Positions 15,034 to 24,290 are shown, counted from the stretch's first letter. The stretch: 46,062 bases of DNA from Lachnospiraceae bacterium (GCA_017620155.1 JAFZQY010000102.1:1-46062), one strand, 5' to 3'. Numbers and translations are program-made. Notes: generated by a model not told the origin, from the letters alone.

Positions 15034-18000
15034 ATGAACACACATGATATCCTGCTTACAATCCAATACATAACCATAGTCGTGTTGTTTATCGAGATAT
15101 GGATCGTCTTCATGAAATGGAGCAACCCGATCCACTCATACCTGTTCTTCGCGTGTATCTCATCATTCATCAGCAACATGGGTTACCTCCTGGAGATGAA
15201 GGCGACGACCGAAGAGGCGTACTTAAGCGCCCTCAAGCTTTCGTATGTCGGCAGGGTCTTTATCGTCCTGGCGTTTTTCCTTTTCTCTGCAAAAATGTGC
15301 AGGATCAAGATCCCGAAATGGGTCATCGCTGCACTGATGCTCGTCCACATCGGCATCTATGTTTCGATCCTCTCTTTGGGCAGCTGTAATCTGTACTACA
15401 CGAGTTATGAGTTCATCCCGGATCCCGAATTCCCCAGATTCACTCACGAAGACGGTCCCCTTCATGACCTGCTGATGGCAATGAACGGAGTGCTGGCGTG
15501 CACCGCTTTCTACTGGGTTTTCCGCGAGTACCGCAAGGAAAAGAACCGCACGGCGAGATCCAGACTCCTGATGCTGATGCTCGCTTTCGGAGTCCAGATA
15601 CTTTCATTCTTTTTAGAAGTCACGCATGTATTTCCTGTCTCGAAATACTTCGACATCACGATGCCCGGTGCGCTCTTCGGAACCATCTTCATGCTGATCG
15701 GAATCCTCGGATTCGACCTGCTCGGCACCAAAGAGATCGCGCGGCTTTTCGCGATAGACAGGATCTCAGAGGGCATCATCGCCGTAGACAACGAAGGCCG
15801 GATCCAGTATTATAATGAGCCCGCCGCTAAGCTCTACCCCGAGCTTGACGCCTTTTTCTCCAGGAAAAAGCGCTTCAATGAAAAGCTGCATCACACCGAA
15901 GAACCTTCCAGGATGGGAACTGTCAAATCGCGCGTATATACGCCGTATGACATAATCTCGTTCATCACCGATGCGGTCAGCAAGGGCGAGACTCTCAAGA
16001 TCGGCGACCGCATTTACACCCCTGAGGAAAACGATCTTCAGTACAAAGGCGAAAGCTACGGCAAGCTCTACGCGCTCGTCGACGACACCGATCACTTCCG
16101 TTATATGGAGGAGCTTCAGGAGCAGAGGGATATTGCGGACAGCGCAAACGAGGCCAAGAGCCGTTTCCTCGCTAACATGTCGCACGAGATCAGAACGCCC
16201 ATCAACGCCGTGCTCGGCATGGATGAGATGATCCTTCGCGAATCCAATGAAAAAGAGATCCGCGCATACGCTTCGGACATCATGTCCGCGGGCCGCACGC
16301 TTTTGTCTCTGATAAATGACATCCTGGATCTGTCCAAAGTCGAAGAGGGCAAGATGGAGATCATCCCCGTGCAGTACGACTTATCATCGCTCATCAACGA
16401 CCTGGTCAACATGATCCGCGACCGCGCCGCAAACAAGGGGCTTAAGTTCAATCTCAATGTCGATGAGCACATCCCACACCTGCTTCTGGGCGACGAGATC
16501 CGCATCAGACAGTGCGCGATGAACCTTCTGACCAATGCCGTGAAGTACACCGAGGCCGGCGAGGTGACGCTCACTCTTTCTTATAAAAAAATAGCCGACG
16601 ATCACATTCTCCTCGGCTTCAACGTGAAAGACACGGGCATAGGCATGAAGGAAGAGGATATGGAAAATCTCTTCTCGCCCTACAAGCGCATCGAGGAAAA
16701 GAGGAACCGTACGATCGAGGGAACGGGCCTGGGCATGAGCATCACGAGGCAGCTCCTGGATCTTATGGGCAGCTCGCTTGACGTTCACAGCGAGTACGGA
16801 AAAGGCTCCGAATTTTCTTTTGAGATAGACCAGGAAGTCCTGAAGTGGGAAGAGATCGGCGATTATTCGAGCAGGTTCAGCGAGATGGCTGAGCGCACGT
16901 ATGAGTATCATGAACTTTTCCATGCGCCCGATGCGAGGATCCTCGTGGTCGACGATACCGAGATGAACCTCACCGTCATCCGGAGTCTCCTGAAAAAGAC
17001 AGGAATCCGGATAGATACCGCGGACTCCGGACAGGCGGCATTAGATCTCGCTGCTGAGAATGCGTATGACCTGATATTCATCGATCACATGATGCCTGAC
17101 ATGGACGGAATCGAGACCCTGCAGCATATCCGTGAGTCGGGCAAGTGCACCGAAGTGCCCGCGATCGCGCTCACAGCCAATGCTGTTTCAGGTGCGAGGG
17201 AAATGTATCTCGAAGCAGGATTTACGGATTATCTTTCCAAGCCCGTTGACGGCGAGAAGCTGGAGAAGCTGTTGTATGAAAAAATCCCTAAGGAGAAGAT
17301 ACTGACGGGTGACGCGGACGCAGCATATGCAGAGCAGATGACTGGAGCAGGTGCTTCGGATGCTTCGGGTGATGGCAATGGTTCGGGGGCCGGTTCGAAC
17401 GTGGCCGGTGGAATGTCCGGTTCGAACGGAGCCGGTGGAATGTCCGGTTCGAATGGGGACTCAATTGCGTGGCTGAATGACATCCCCGAGATCGATGCGC
17501 AGGAAGGCCTGAAGAACTGCGGTTCGGAGGAAGGCTACATCTCCGTATTGTCCGTTTTCCATCAGACCGCAGGACCCAAAGCGGATGAGATCGAGACACT
17601 TTTCCGGGATAATGACATCGAGAATTATACGATCAAAGTGCATGCTCTCAAGAGTTCGGCGCGCATCATCGGCGCCGCTTCGCTGTCGGAGTTTGCAAAG
17701 GACTTAGAGGACGCAGGCAAGAGAAACGACACCGAATATATCGAGAGCAACACCCCCAAACTTCTTGAGATGTACCGCTCACTCGACGCAGAATTATCGC
17801 CACTGGATGGAGATACAGAGAACCTGCCGGAGATCGATGAGGGCGCACTCAAGGAAGCATACCAGACCATTATCGAGATCGCAGGAAGCATGGATTTCGG
17901 CCTCATGGAAGACATCCTCAAAGACCTGCGCGGATACAGACTCCCCGAAGCTGACAAGGACAGGATTGCGAAGATCGAAGGCCTCCTCACCCAGCTCGAC

Positions 18001-18039
18001 TGGGATGGGATAATAAGCTTGGCCGGAGAAAGAGCGTAA
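15034..18039 (+). CDS. Membrane-bound hybrid histidine kinase (7TM-PAS-HisKA-HATPase-REC-HPt)
   Basis: 1001 residues. Residues 5-230 form about seven membrane helices resembling the 7TM sensor of Firmicute histidine kinases; a PAS-like domain (RISEGIIAVDNEGRIQYYNE) follows. The dimerisation domain has the phosphorylated His384 in MSHEIRTPINAV. The ATP-binding domain shows the N box (NLLTNAVKY), DTGIGM and GTGLGMSI. A receiver domain follows with phospho-acceptor Asp684 (FIDHMMPDMDG), then a Gly/Ser linker with 9-residue repeats, then an HPt domain with His870 (VHALKSSAR). It thus carries a complete internal phosphorelay. The output partner is not evident; the EIIC-EAL gene 87 bases downstream is the natural candidate for a linked pathway. 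Confidence 0.93.
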   Translation: MNTHDILLTIQYITIVVLFIEIWIVFMKWSNPIHSYLFFACISSFISNMGYLLEMKATTEEAYLSALKLSYVGRVFIVLAFFLFSAKMCRIKIPKWVIAALMLVHIGIYVSILSLGSCNLYYTSYEFIPDPEFPRFTHEDGPLHDLLMAMNGVLACTAFYWVFREYRKEKNRTARSRLLMLMLAFGVQILSFFLEVTHVFPVSKYFDITMPGALFGTIFMLIGILGFDLLGTKEIARLFAIDRISEGIIAVDNEGRIQYYNEPAAKLYPELDAFFSRKKRFNEKLHHTEEPSRMGTVKSRVYTPYDIISFITDAVSKGETLKIGDRIYTPEENDLQYKGESYGKLYALVDDTDHFRYMEELQEQRDIADSANEAKSRFLANMSHEIRTPINAVLGMDEMILRESNEKEIRAYASDIMSAGRTLLSLINDILDLSKVEEGKMEIIPVQYDLSSLINDLVNMIRDRAANKGLKFNLNVDEHIPHLLLGDEIRIRQCAMNLLTNAVKYTEAGEVTLTLSYKKIADDHILLGFNVKDTGIGMKEEDMENLFSPYKRIEEKRNRTIEGTGLGMSITRQLLDLMGSSLDVHSEYGKGSEFSFEIDQEVLKWEEIGDYSSRFSEMAERTYEYHELFHAPDARILVVDDTEMNLTVIRSLLKKTGIRIDTADSGQAALDLAAENAYDLIFIDHMMPDMDGIETLQHIRESGKCTEVPAIALTANAVSGAREMYLEAGFTDYLSKPVDGEKLEKLLYEKIPKEKILTGDADAAYAEQMTGAGASDASGDGNGSGAGSNVAGGMSGSNGAGGMSGSNGDSIAWLNDIPEIDAQEGLKNCGSEEGYISVLSVFHQTAGPKADEIETLFRDNDIENYTIKVHALKSSARIIGAASLSEFAKDLEDAGKRNDTEYIESNTPKLLEMYRSLDAELSPLDGDTENLPEIDEGALKEAYQTIIEIAGSMDFGLMEDILKDLRGYRLPEADKDRIAKIEGLLTQLDWDGIISLAGERA
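17392..17454 (+). repeat. 27-bp repeats in the REC-HPt linker
   Basis: GGTTCGAACG-GCCGGTGGAATGTCC occurs at 17392-17418 and 17419-17445, with a third partial copy from 17446. They encode GSNxAGGMS repeats, a flexible linker. Confidence 0.85.
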
Positions 18040-18126
18040 CCGGGATTACAAGAATTATCGAAGAGAATTCGCGAACCAAAACCGAAGATTAAACGGAATT
18101 AGTAATAGACAAAGAAAGAGCATAAC

Positions 18127-20220
18127 ATGAAAACAAAGATTTACAAAGCAGCATCCATGATATCACGAACGATAAGATCCGGCCTGGCGATGGTCCTTCC
18201 GATACTTTTCATAGGAAGCATCACAGTCATGCTGAACGGTTTTCCGGTTCAGGCTTTCCAGGATTTTCTGGATAATTTTCTCGGTGGAGCGCTGAGAAAT
18301 ATCATACAGACATTGCAGGTCACGACGGTCGGGATCCTGGCCATCTACTTAACCATCGCGCTCAACCTAAGTTACCTCAACCAGACTGAAGAAGGATTCC
18401 GGCTCGTATACAGATTCGGAAGCCTCTTAAGTTGCATGACCGGATTCACGATCATCCTCGGGATCTTCTGGGACCGCGATCTTTCGCTTCTTAGTGGACC
18501 GGGGGTATTTTCCGCGATGGTCGCAGGAGTCGTGGGATCGGCACTTTTCCGGAGGTTCGAGGCATACTTCAGTTCGCGCAAAATGGTCTTCGTGGACGGC
18601 GCCGATTCCGAGTTCAACGCAGCTCTCCATGTCATACTGCCATACCTTTGCGTGACGTTATGCTTCGCAGTCGCAAACTACCTCATCACGGTCTGCTTCG
18701 ATGTCCCGAGCATCCAGCATCTTTTCATGAAAGCCGTGGATGCGATCTTCCTGAAGATGCACAGGTCATATTCCAGCGGACTGCTGTTTACTTCGCTCAC
18801 GAGCATCATGTGGTGGTTCGGTATCCACGGAAATAATGTCCTGTATCAGGTCGCTACGGATATGTTCACCGAGATCGTTCCCGGCGAGATCGTTTCAAAA
18901 AGCTTCATGGACACTTTCGTCAACATGGGCGGGACCGGATGCGTGATCGGCCTGCTTATCGCGATGATCATCTTCGGCAAGCGCAGTTCCACGAAAAAGC
19001 TTTCGGGCATGGCATTTTTGCCTGCAGTGGTAAATATCAGCGAACTTCTCGTCTTCGGTTTTCCGGTTATCTACAACCCTATGCTGGCGATCCCGTTCCT
19101 GGTATCGCCGATACTCTGCTACACCAACGCATTCCTTATGACGAAGATCGGATTCCTGCCCATGGTCGAGACTACCGTCGAGTGGACGACTCCCGCGCTC
19201 ATAAGCGGCTATCTGGCCACCGGTTCGGCGAGAGGCGTTATGGTGCAGTTCGTGAACATCCTGATATCAGTCGCATGCTATGCGCCTTTTGTGATCATGT
19301 ATGAAAAAAGATCGCTCAACGAGTCATCAAAAGCCATGGATGATCTCGTTGCGATCCTCAAGAAATGCGAAGAGACGACGGAGGAAGTCACTCTCACGGA
19401 TTACGAAGGAAATGTCGGCCGGCTCGCGAAGAACCTCGCATCCGACCTCGCCGATTCACTCGATCTGTGCAAGCCTGACGGCTCCCTCGAAAATGTGGAC
19501 AGTCCGCTGATCATCAAGTATCAGCCGCAGTTTAACAACACCGGACAATGCATCGGCGCCGAGGCGCTGCTTCGCTGGAGCCACATACGCCACGGCTTCG
19601 TTTATCCGCCGCTGGTAGTAAAGATCGCAAAAGAGCGCGATGAACTTTTCCGTCTGGAAACATACATCATAGAAAGAGCAGTCCGTGATTCGGAGAGCTT
19701 CAGGTTACGATTCGGTTCGAAGTTCAAACTGAGCGTGAACGTCACGGTGTCGACACTTTTTGATGAAAGATTCATACCTTTCATTCAAATGATCGCAGAC
19801 CGTTATAAGTTAAAGACAGGAAACATCTGTCTCGAGATCACTGAAGAGACCGAGCTCGTGACGACTGAGGAGACAGGCGCGCTGATGAATAAGATCAGAG
19901 CGTTCGGATACACTTTTGCGCTGGATGATTTCAGCATGGGACACACATCGCTCCAGTATCTGCAGCACAACCAGTTCGACATAGTGAAGCTCGACGGAAA
20001 CCTCGTCCGGTCGCTTCTCGACAACGAGCGCACCAGGGAGATCATCAGCTCCATCGTTTATCTTTCGAAGTCGCTCGATTTCACGGTGCTCGCGGAGTTC
20101 GTCGAGACCAGGGAACAAAAAGAGGCACTCGAACAGATCGGATGCCTCGTGTATCAGGGGTATCTGTATAGTCCCGCAGTCGATAAGGAAGCCCTGGTTT
20201 CGATGGGGAATGGGATGTAA
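18127..20220 (+). CDS. Sugar PTS EIIC-like membrane domain fused to a c-di-GMP phosphodiesterase (EAL) domain
   Basis: 697 residues. Residues 1-400 are a multi-helix membrane domain related to the lactose/cellobiose-type EIIC permeases: WWFGIHGNN and VNISELLVFGFPVIYNPMLA match the GIHG and NIxEPxxFGxPxxxNP motifs, except that the usual Pro after Glu is Leu. Residues 455-697 form an EAL domain with intact catalytic motifs: EALLRW (Glu479), N in SVNVTVSTL, EITEE, DDFSMG, DIVKLD, EFVET and QGYLYSP. It therefore probably hydrolyses c-di-GMP to pGpG. The EIIC part likely senses a sugar or its transport state rather than acting alone, since no EIIA or EIIB is nearby. Upstream binding site GAAAGAG is weak. 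Likely co-transcribed with the preceding kinase. Confidence 0.92.
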   Translation: MKTKIYKAASMISRTIRSGLAMVLPILFIGSITVMLNGFPVQAFQDFLDNFLGGALRNIIQTLQVTTVGILAIYLTIALNLSYLNQTEEGFRLVYRFGSLLSCMTGFTIILGIFWDRDLSLLSGPGVFSAMVAGVVGSALFRRFEAYFSSRKMVFVDGADSEFNAALHVILPYLCVTLCFAVANYLITVCFDVPSIQHLFMKAVDAIFLKMHRSYSSGLLFTSLTSIMWWFGIHGNNVLYQVATDMFTEIVPGEIVSKSFMDTFVNMGGTGCVIGLLIAMIIFGKRSSTKKLSGMAFLPAVVNISELLVFGFPVIYNPMLAIPFLVSPILCYTNAFLMTKIGFLPMVETTVEWTTPALISGYLATGSARGVMVQFVNILISVACYAPFVIMYEKRSLNESSKAMDDLVAILKKCEETTEEVTLTDYEGNVGRLAKNLASDLADSLDLCKPDGSLENVDSPLIIKYQPQFNNTGQCIGAEALLRWSHIRHGFVYPPLVVKIAKERDELFRLETYIIERAVRDSESFRLRFGSKFKLSVNVTVSTLFDERFIPFIQMIADRYKLKTGNICLEITEETELVTTEETGALMNKIRAFGYTFALDDFSMGHTSLQYLQHNQFDIVKLDGNLVRSLLDNERTREIISSIVYLSKSLDFTVLAEFVETREQKEALEQIGCLVYQGYLYSPAVDKEALVSMGNGM

Positions 20221-20259
20221 CGCGAACACTTACGCAGTGTATGCGTGGGGGCGCTGCGA

Positions 20260-20282
20260 GGGGCTGCGTTGTCGCGAGCCCC
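20260..20282 (+). terminator. Possible terminator after the EIIC-EAL gene
   Basis: GGGGCT (20260-20265) pairs with AGCCCC (20277-20282), with further partial pairing inside. The next T-run (TTTTT at 20294-20298) is 11 bases away, so it is not a classic terminator. Confidence 0.3.
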
Positions 20283-20309
20283 GTTATGACCCGCTTTTTA
20301 CGTGATTTG

Positions 20310-20622
20310 TGACCCAAATGGCATTTTTAGCCCTCTTTGGGTCATACTTTTTGCCATATCATGACTCAGTCATGTTGCTATCCCAGGGGTTTCAAACACG
20401 CTTTATGACCCAAATGCTGCCTTATCCCTCTTTTGGGTCATATATAGGGCCGCATCCAGAGTCAATTCAATGTTCAGCTAGGAATAATTCATGACCCAAA
20501 CAGCTTCTTTTAACCGGTTTGGGTCATATATCCTGTTTCATCATATATCAGTCCAAAGAAAAACCAGGCTACACAAGCCTGGTTGCATGACCCAAATGCT
20601 GCTTTTTCAACGCTTTGGGTCA
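20310..20622. repeat. Palindrome array 3: four copies of TGACCCAAA-17-TTTGGGTCA
   Basis: Copies at 20310-20344, 20406-20440, 20492-20526 and 20588-20622; spacing 96, 86 and 96 bp. It lies in the convergent gap between the EIIC-EAL gene and the minus-strand membrane protein gene. Centres are T-rich (for example TGCTGCTTTTTCAACGC). A terminator is interleaved between copies 3 and 4, so the fourth copy lies inside the 3' untranslated region of the minus-strand gene. Confidence 0.95.
20556..20584 (-). terminator. Terminator of the membrane protein gene at 20.7 kb
   Basis: AACCAGGCT (20562-20570) and AGCCTGGTT (20576-20584) form a perfect nine-pair stem with loop ACACA. On the minus strand it is followed by TTTTTCTTT. 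It lies about 90 bases beyond the stop at 20675. Confidence 0.78.
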
Positions 20623-20674
20623 TAATTATTGTTATAGTCTCAGTGGTAAGGAGTTAAATCCATAATCGACCGGA

Positions 20675-21514
20675 TCACAGCGCGGCGTTGAACAGTTCGC
20701 ACTCGTAGCGAAGTTCGCCGTTTTCATCATAGACATCGAGCCGGAAATCCCAATACTCGCCTATCGGATGGATATCAAGTTTCCAGTCGTCGCGCAGTTC
20801 GGGAATATCGCCTGAATAATATATTCCGTCGTCATCTATCATTCGGAACAGATACTTCGCATCCTCAGCATAAGGGATGTCTGCGGAAACTTCGGTTCCG
20901 ACCGTATCGGGCTTGATCATGGCGGTTCCCCAAAGGCTGATCTTGCGGTTCTCTTCAGTATCTCTGAGTATCCACACGCTGCCCGGCTCCGCATTGTCCG
21001 TAAACGAAATGTTTATCGTCCGCGTCACATCTTCTACCGCCTGCGCATAAGCCTGCCGCATACCCGAATCCATCAAAAGGTGCCAGGCACCATCGGGCCT
21101 ACGGGGCCACATGATCTCGGCATAGTAACTGCTGCTGTCCATGAAACCGTCCATTACGCCGCTGTTCTTCCTGCCTTCTCTTGCGAACTGACAGCCGTCG
21201 ATGAGTGAAAGAATCGCCGTATACTCAGGGCGCGTCATCTCGATCTTGCTGACAACCTGCTCACCCTTCTCTTCATCAAACATATCAGTCTCGGCGTAGT
21301 ATTTCTGGTCACGCGTGCTGATCGTGTACGTATCATAAATGTAGCCGTAGTCAGCGCTTTGCATTCCCGATGTGTAGGTTATGCGGGTTATCTCCGACAG
21401 TTTGGGATCCTCTCCCACCGTATAAATCTTATTCATTCTCATAAAAATGATGACTCCCGTTGCGATCGCAGCCAGCACAATTACGCCTATTATCGGTATC
21501 AGTATTTTCTTCAT
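20675..21514 (-). CDS. Membrane-anchored extracytoplasmic protein of unknown function
   Basis: 279 residues from the second of two close ATGs (21514), which has AAGG at proper distance; the first, at 21520, is only two bases from that site. Residues 2-26 form one membrane segment followed by the basic MRMNK, so the bulk of the protein is outside the cell if the helix is a signal anchor. The remainder is a polar, acidic beta-rich domain; I recognise no family. The codons around 21079-21091 contain the palindrome GGTGCCAGGCACC, also found upstream of a small gene near 45.75 kb. Confidence 0.78.
   Translation of the reverse strand: MKKILIPIIGVIVLAAIATGVIIFMRMNKIYTVGEDPKLSEITRITYTSGMQSADYGYIYDTYTISTRDQKYYAETDMFDEEKGEQVVSKIEMTRPEYTAILSLIDGCQFAREGRKNSGVMDGFMDSSSYYAEIMWPRRPDGAWHLLMDSGMRQAYAQAVEDVTRTINISFTDNAEPGSVWILRDTEENRKISLWGTAMIKPDTVGTEVSADIPYAEDAKYLFRMIDDDGIYYSGDIPELRDDWKLDIHPIGEYWDFRLDVYDENGELRYECELFNAAL
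21079..21091. repeat. Palindrome GGTGCCAGGCACC inside a coding region
   Basis: A perfect inverted repeat of six bases around one A. The same 13 bases recur at 45754-45766. Two copies in 46 kb are not expected by chance. Confidence 0.7.
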
Positions 21515-21573
21515 ATTCATATCCTTATGCAGTTTCGCAGATGTCCGCTCATATCGTCGGGTATTGCTTCCGG

Positions 21574-22062
21574 TTACTTCAGGAACTCCTGCAATGCGAT
21601 GTATTCGCGCTGGAATGCACCGCGCTTTTCTTCGTAGGTATCGCCGATCTCTTCATGCGTGGCAAAAATGTCTACCGCCTCCTGAACCGTGATCCACTCG
21701 GGTACCAGGCCGCGACGAACCTCAGCTTCGGTCAGACGACGCTCTCCTTCGCCGGTCACTTCGCAGACAAAGTAATGACTGGTGTATTTGTAGTCCTCGT
21801 AAAATTCGTTGATCGTCAGGAACTGTCTGACAGGTCTAACGATCACGCCGGTCTCTTCCTCCACTTCGCGGATGCAGCATTCCTCGAGAGTCTCACCTTC
21901 TTCCAGTCCTCCGCCCGGTATCAGCCACCAGCCCGAAATGGTCTCATGAGAAAGCAGAATCATCCCGTCACGAATGATGATCGCGCGGCAGCCTGCCCGC
22001 GTCTTGGTAAATGTTTCAAACCGGTTATCACCGAGGATGTCTATTTCTTTAATGTCGCCCAT
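21574..22062 (-). CDS. Nudix hydrolase
   Basis: 162 residues from ATG 22062, chosen because AAGGA lies 7 bases upstream; a frame from 22083 has no ribosome binding site. The Nudix box GGGLEEGETLEECCIREV followed by EEETGV (Gx5Ex7REUxEExGU) is complete, with the magnesium-binding glutamates present. Nudix enzymes hydrolyse nucleoside diphosphates linked to another group. The substrate is not readable from the sequence. The gene follows the acyltransferase gene by 35 bases and is probably co-transcribed. Confidence 0.9.
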   Translation of the reverse strand: MGDIKEIDILGDNRFETFTKTRAGCRAIIIRDGMILLSHETISGWWLIPGGGLEEGETLEECCIREVEEETGVIVRPVRQFLTINEFYEDYKYTSHYFVCEVTGEGERRLTEAEVRRGLVPEWITVQEAVDIFATHEEIGDTYEEKRGAFQREYIALQEFLK

Positions 22063-22097
22063 AAGTATTCCTTCTGTCGCCACAACAAGTTCTTACA

Positions 22098-23318
22098 TTA
22101 TTTACGTTCACACACGCAGGTTCTCATCTCGCCGTTAACGGTGAGCACGCCGGCCGTCTTGCGAATCGCTGGCGATGCGGGCGGGATGAAAAATGCGCCG
22201 CTGATGTTCGCATTCTCAACCTTGCCAAGGTTTGTGATGCTATAGCCTTTTGCCTCGCCAAACCCGAAAAACATCTTCCCGATAAACTCTGCACTCTTAC
22301 TTGCAAAAGCGCCCTTCGCAGCCATGAACGCCGCATCCAGGACTTCCGGCTTCAGGTTCGCATAGCACTGTAAAACCAGGTAAAGTGAACGAGGATCAGC
22401 GATTGCTTTCTGAACCTTCTTATGAACTTCTGTCGCAAGCGCCCATACATCATTACTTCGATTCTTCACGACAACGCTGAACGCAGTCGCATAATTTCCG
22501 AGTGCACCTTCGTTATAGAATGGCAGGATCTCACGAATGTCCTTCGCAATGATGATCTTGTCGGTATTATCTTCCTGATACATCTTTGCCATCAGCAGGT
22601 CGTTGATCGTGACGCTGTGCTCCTTGCATTCCTTCGCCATCCCGCCGACCTCATCGGCATCGGTTTTCCGGACCGAGATGCTGATCTTATCGCCCTTGGC
22701 AAACCCGTCAGCATACCCGTGATATCTTTCATATGTAAGCGGGGTATTGCCTTCCGCCGTCCAGTCTTTGTTCGCTTTCTTTACAAGGAGTCTGCTGAAA
22801 AACGGCATCTCCGAACCCTTCGGCAATTCGTCTGCAGATGAGATGAGTTTCTCGGAAACAGCCACAGGAATCTTATCCTCCGCATACAGATCTGCAAGTT
22901 CCTGAGCCAGGCTCAGCCCCCCTCTTCCGTCTGCGAGCAGATGATGGAAAACAAGCAGGAATACTGTCCCGTCCTCGGATTTCCAGACTGCTGCCTTGAG
23001 AAGGCCTTCTTTTGTTACATCGATATCGCGGTCGGTCAGGTTGTGATACTTATCGATAAGTGCAGGATCATCAACACCTGTCAGAGACTCGTCGCACAGG
23101 ATCAGATCTATCTTTGATGTATCGGTTACATCGTAGATAAAACTGTTGTCTTTTTCATCATGTCCGATTACGGTGCGCAGAAACGGATGTTTCTCGGCGA
23201 GAACGTCGAAACACTTTTTTACACGTGCTTCATCATAAGAAGTTTCCGTGCTCATCGCTATTCCGAAAGTCATGTGCGGGCACATCAGATGCGCGCGCTC
23301 GGTAAATATTCTTTCCAA
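22098..23318 (-). CDS. Condensation-domain-type acyltransferase (alcohol acetyltransferase-like)
   Basis: About 406 residues. VFHHLLADGRGG contains the HHxxxDG catalytic motif of the chloramphenicol-acetyltransferase/condensation fold, near residue 120, and the C-terminal VKNRSNDVWALATEVHKKV resembles the bridge region of the same fold. Such free-standing proteins join acyl groups to alcohols or amines. I favour a TTG start at 23318: AGAGGA, overlapping the stop of the preceding gene, lies 8 bases upstream. An ATG at 23372 would add 18 residues and overlap the previous gene by 50 bases. Substrate unknown. Confidence 0.82.
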   Translation of the reverse strand: MERIFTERAHLMCPHMTFGIAMSTETSYDEARVKKCFDVLAEKHPFLRTVIGHDEKDNSFIYDVTDTSKIDLILCDESLTGVDDPALIDKYHNLTDRDIDVTKEGLLKAAVWKSEDGTVFLLVFHHLLADGRGGLSLAQELADLYAEDKIPVAVSEKLISSADELPKGSEMPFFSRLLVKKANKDWTAEGNTPLTYERYHGYADGFAKGDKISISVRKTDADEVGGMAKECKEHSVTINDLLMAKMYQEDNTDKIIIAKDIREILPFYNEGALGNYATAFSVVVKNRSNDVWALATEVHKKVQKAIADPRSLYLVLQCYANLKPEVLDAAFMAAKGAFASKSAEFIGKMFFGFGEAKGYSITNLGKVENANISGAFFIPPASPAIRKTAGVLTVNGEMRTCVCERK

Positions 23319-23322
23319 GTCT

Positions 23323-23745
23323 CTATTCCTCTGCCATAAACCACTGGTCCATGCCCGGTCCGGCGTTTTCATTCGGGCGCTGCCTGAATCCGAACTTCTC
23401 GTAGAACGCTTCTTTTCCTTTGGCTGAATTAAGCGTCATCTTCACTTTGTAGCCGGGCTTCAGATCCTTTTTCAACTGATCGATACAGAGCTCGACAAGT
23501 TTCCTTCCTATTCCGCGGCCGCGATATTCCTCCACCACCATCACGTCTGAAAGGAACGCGATGTATCCGCCGTCCCACAGAAGTCTGACGATGCCGATTG
23601 GTTTTTCATCATCCCGGACACAGCGGACAAAATAAGCTTTTTCAATGCAGGCCTGCGCCTCTTCGAGCGGAAACTGCATCCAGCCGACCTGATCGCGCAG
23701 ATCCATATATTCCTCTGCAGTGATGTCTTCTGTGTATCTGATCAT
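23323..23745 (-). CDS. GNAT acetyltransferase
   Basis: 140 residues, one GNAT domain. DVMVVEEYRGRGIGRKLVE is motif A with the acetyl-CoA loop RGRGIG, and KEAFYEKFGFRQRP is motif B. The acceptor substrate is unknown. Its ATG overlaps the stop of the previous acetyltransferase gene by four bases (ATGA), indicating translational coupling. Its stop overlaps the likely ribosome binding site of the acyltransferase gene. Confidence 0.9.
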   Translation of the reverse strand: MIRYTEDITAEEYMDLRDQVGWMQFPLEEAQACIEKAYFVRCVRDDEKPIGIVRLLWDGGYIAFLSDVMVVEEYRGRGIGRKLVELCIDQLKKDLKPGYKVKMTLNSAKGKEAFYEKFGFRQRPNENAGPGMDQWFMAEE

Positions 23746-24290
23746 TTTTCAGCTCCTTTTTCCCATTCTTCCCGGGTGATCAGGCAGGTGAATTCTCCAG
23801 AGACCTTGCCGGTTCTGGGGTATGTGCGGGTGCCCTTGTCGTTGACGCATGTCATTCCGATCTTTTGCATTACGGAAAAAGATGCGGGATTGTTTGAGTC
23901 GCACTGGGCATACACTTTTTCAATGGAAAGGTTCGTGAATGCAAAGTCGAGAAGTGCAGCGGCCGCCTCGGACGCAAATCCCTGATTTCGGTACTTGCTG
24001 TTGATGATCCAGCCGAGTGTGGCGTACGAACGGTCCTCGCTGTGGCCGAGATCACAGTCGCATCCGCCGATGATCTTTCCGTCGTAAACAATGACGAATT
24101 CATAGTCGAGCTGATCCGGAGACTCCCATTCTTCGACATGCTCCTTCACAAAATCGACAGTCTCTTCGAAAGTCTCATTCGGAAGAAAAAACATCATGGT
24201 GATGCTCGGGTCACCGGCGTATTCGTGTATTTCCTTTTCGTCTCCGAGCCTGACCGGCCGGAGGGTTAGACGTCTGGTTTTGAGTTCCAT
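23742..24290 (-). CDS. GNAT acetyltransferase, RimJ/RimL type
   Basis: 182 residues from ATG 24290, which has TAGGA upstream; an ATG-type start at 24305 lacks one. MELKTRRLTLRPVRLGDEKE is the usual start of the RimJ/RimL subgroup, ATLGWIINSKYRNQGFASEA is motif A, and DSNNPASFSVMQKIGM is the typical SxxVxEKxGF region. Family members acetylate N-terminal residues or small molecules. It heads a tight run with the next acetyltransferase and the acyltransferase. Confidence 0.9.
   Translation of the reverse strand: MELKTRRLTLRPVRLGDEKEIHEYAGDPSITMMFFLPNETFEETVDFVKEHVEEWESPDQLDYEFVIVYDGKIIGGCDCDLGHSEDRSYATLGWIINSKYRNQGFASEAAAALLDFAFTNLSIEKVYAQCDSNNPASFSVMQKIGMTCVNDKGTRTYPRTGKVSGEFTCLITREEWEKGAEK

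Noticed and set aside
20286-20292. Extra half-site TATGACCC before array 3
   Set aside because: It continues as GC instead of AAA and has no partner arm, so it is probably chance.
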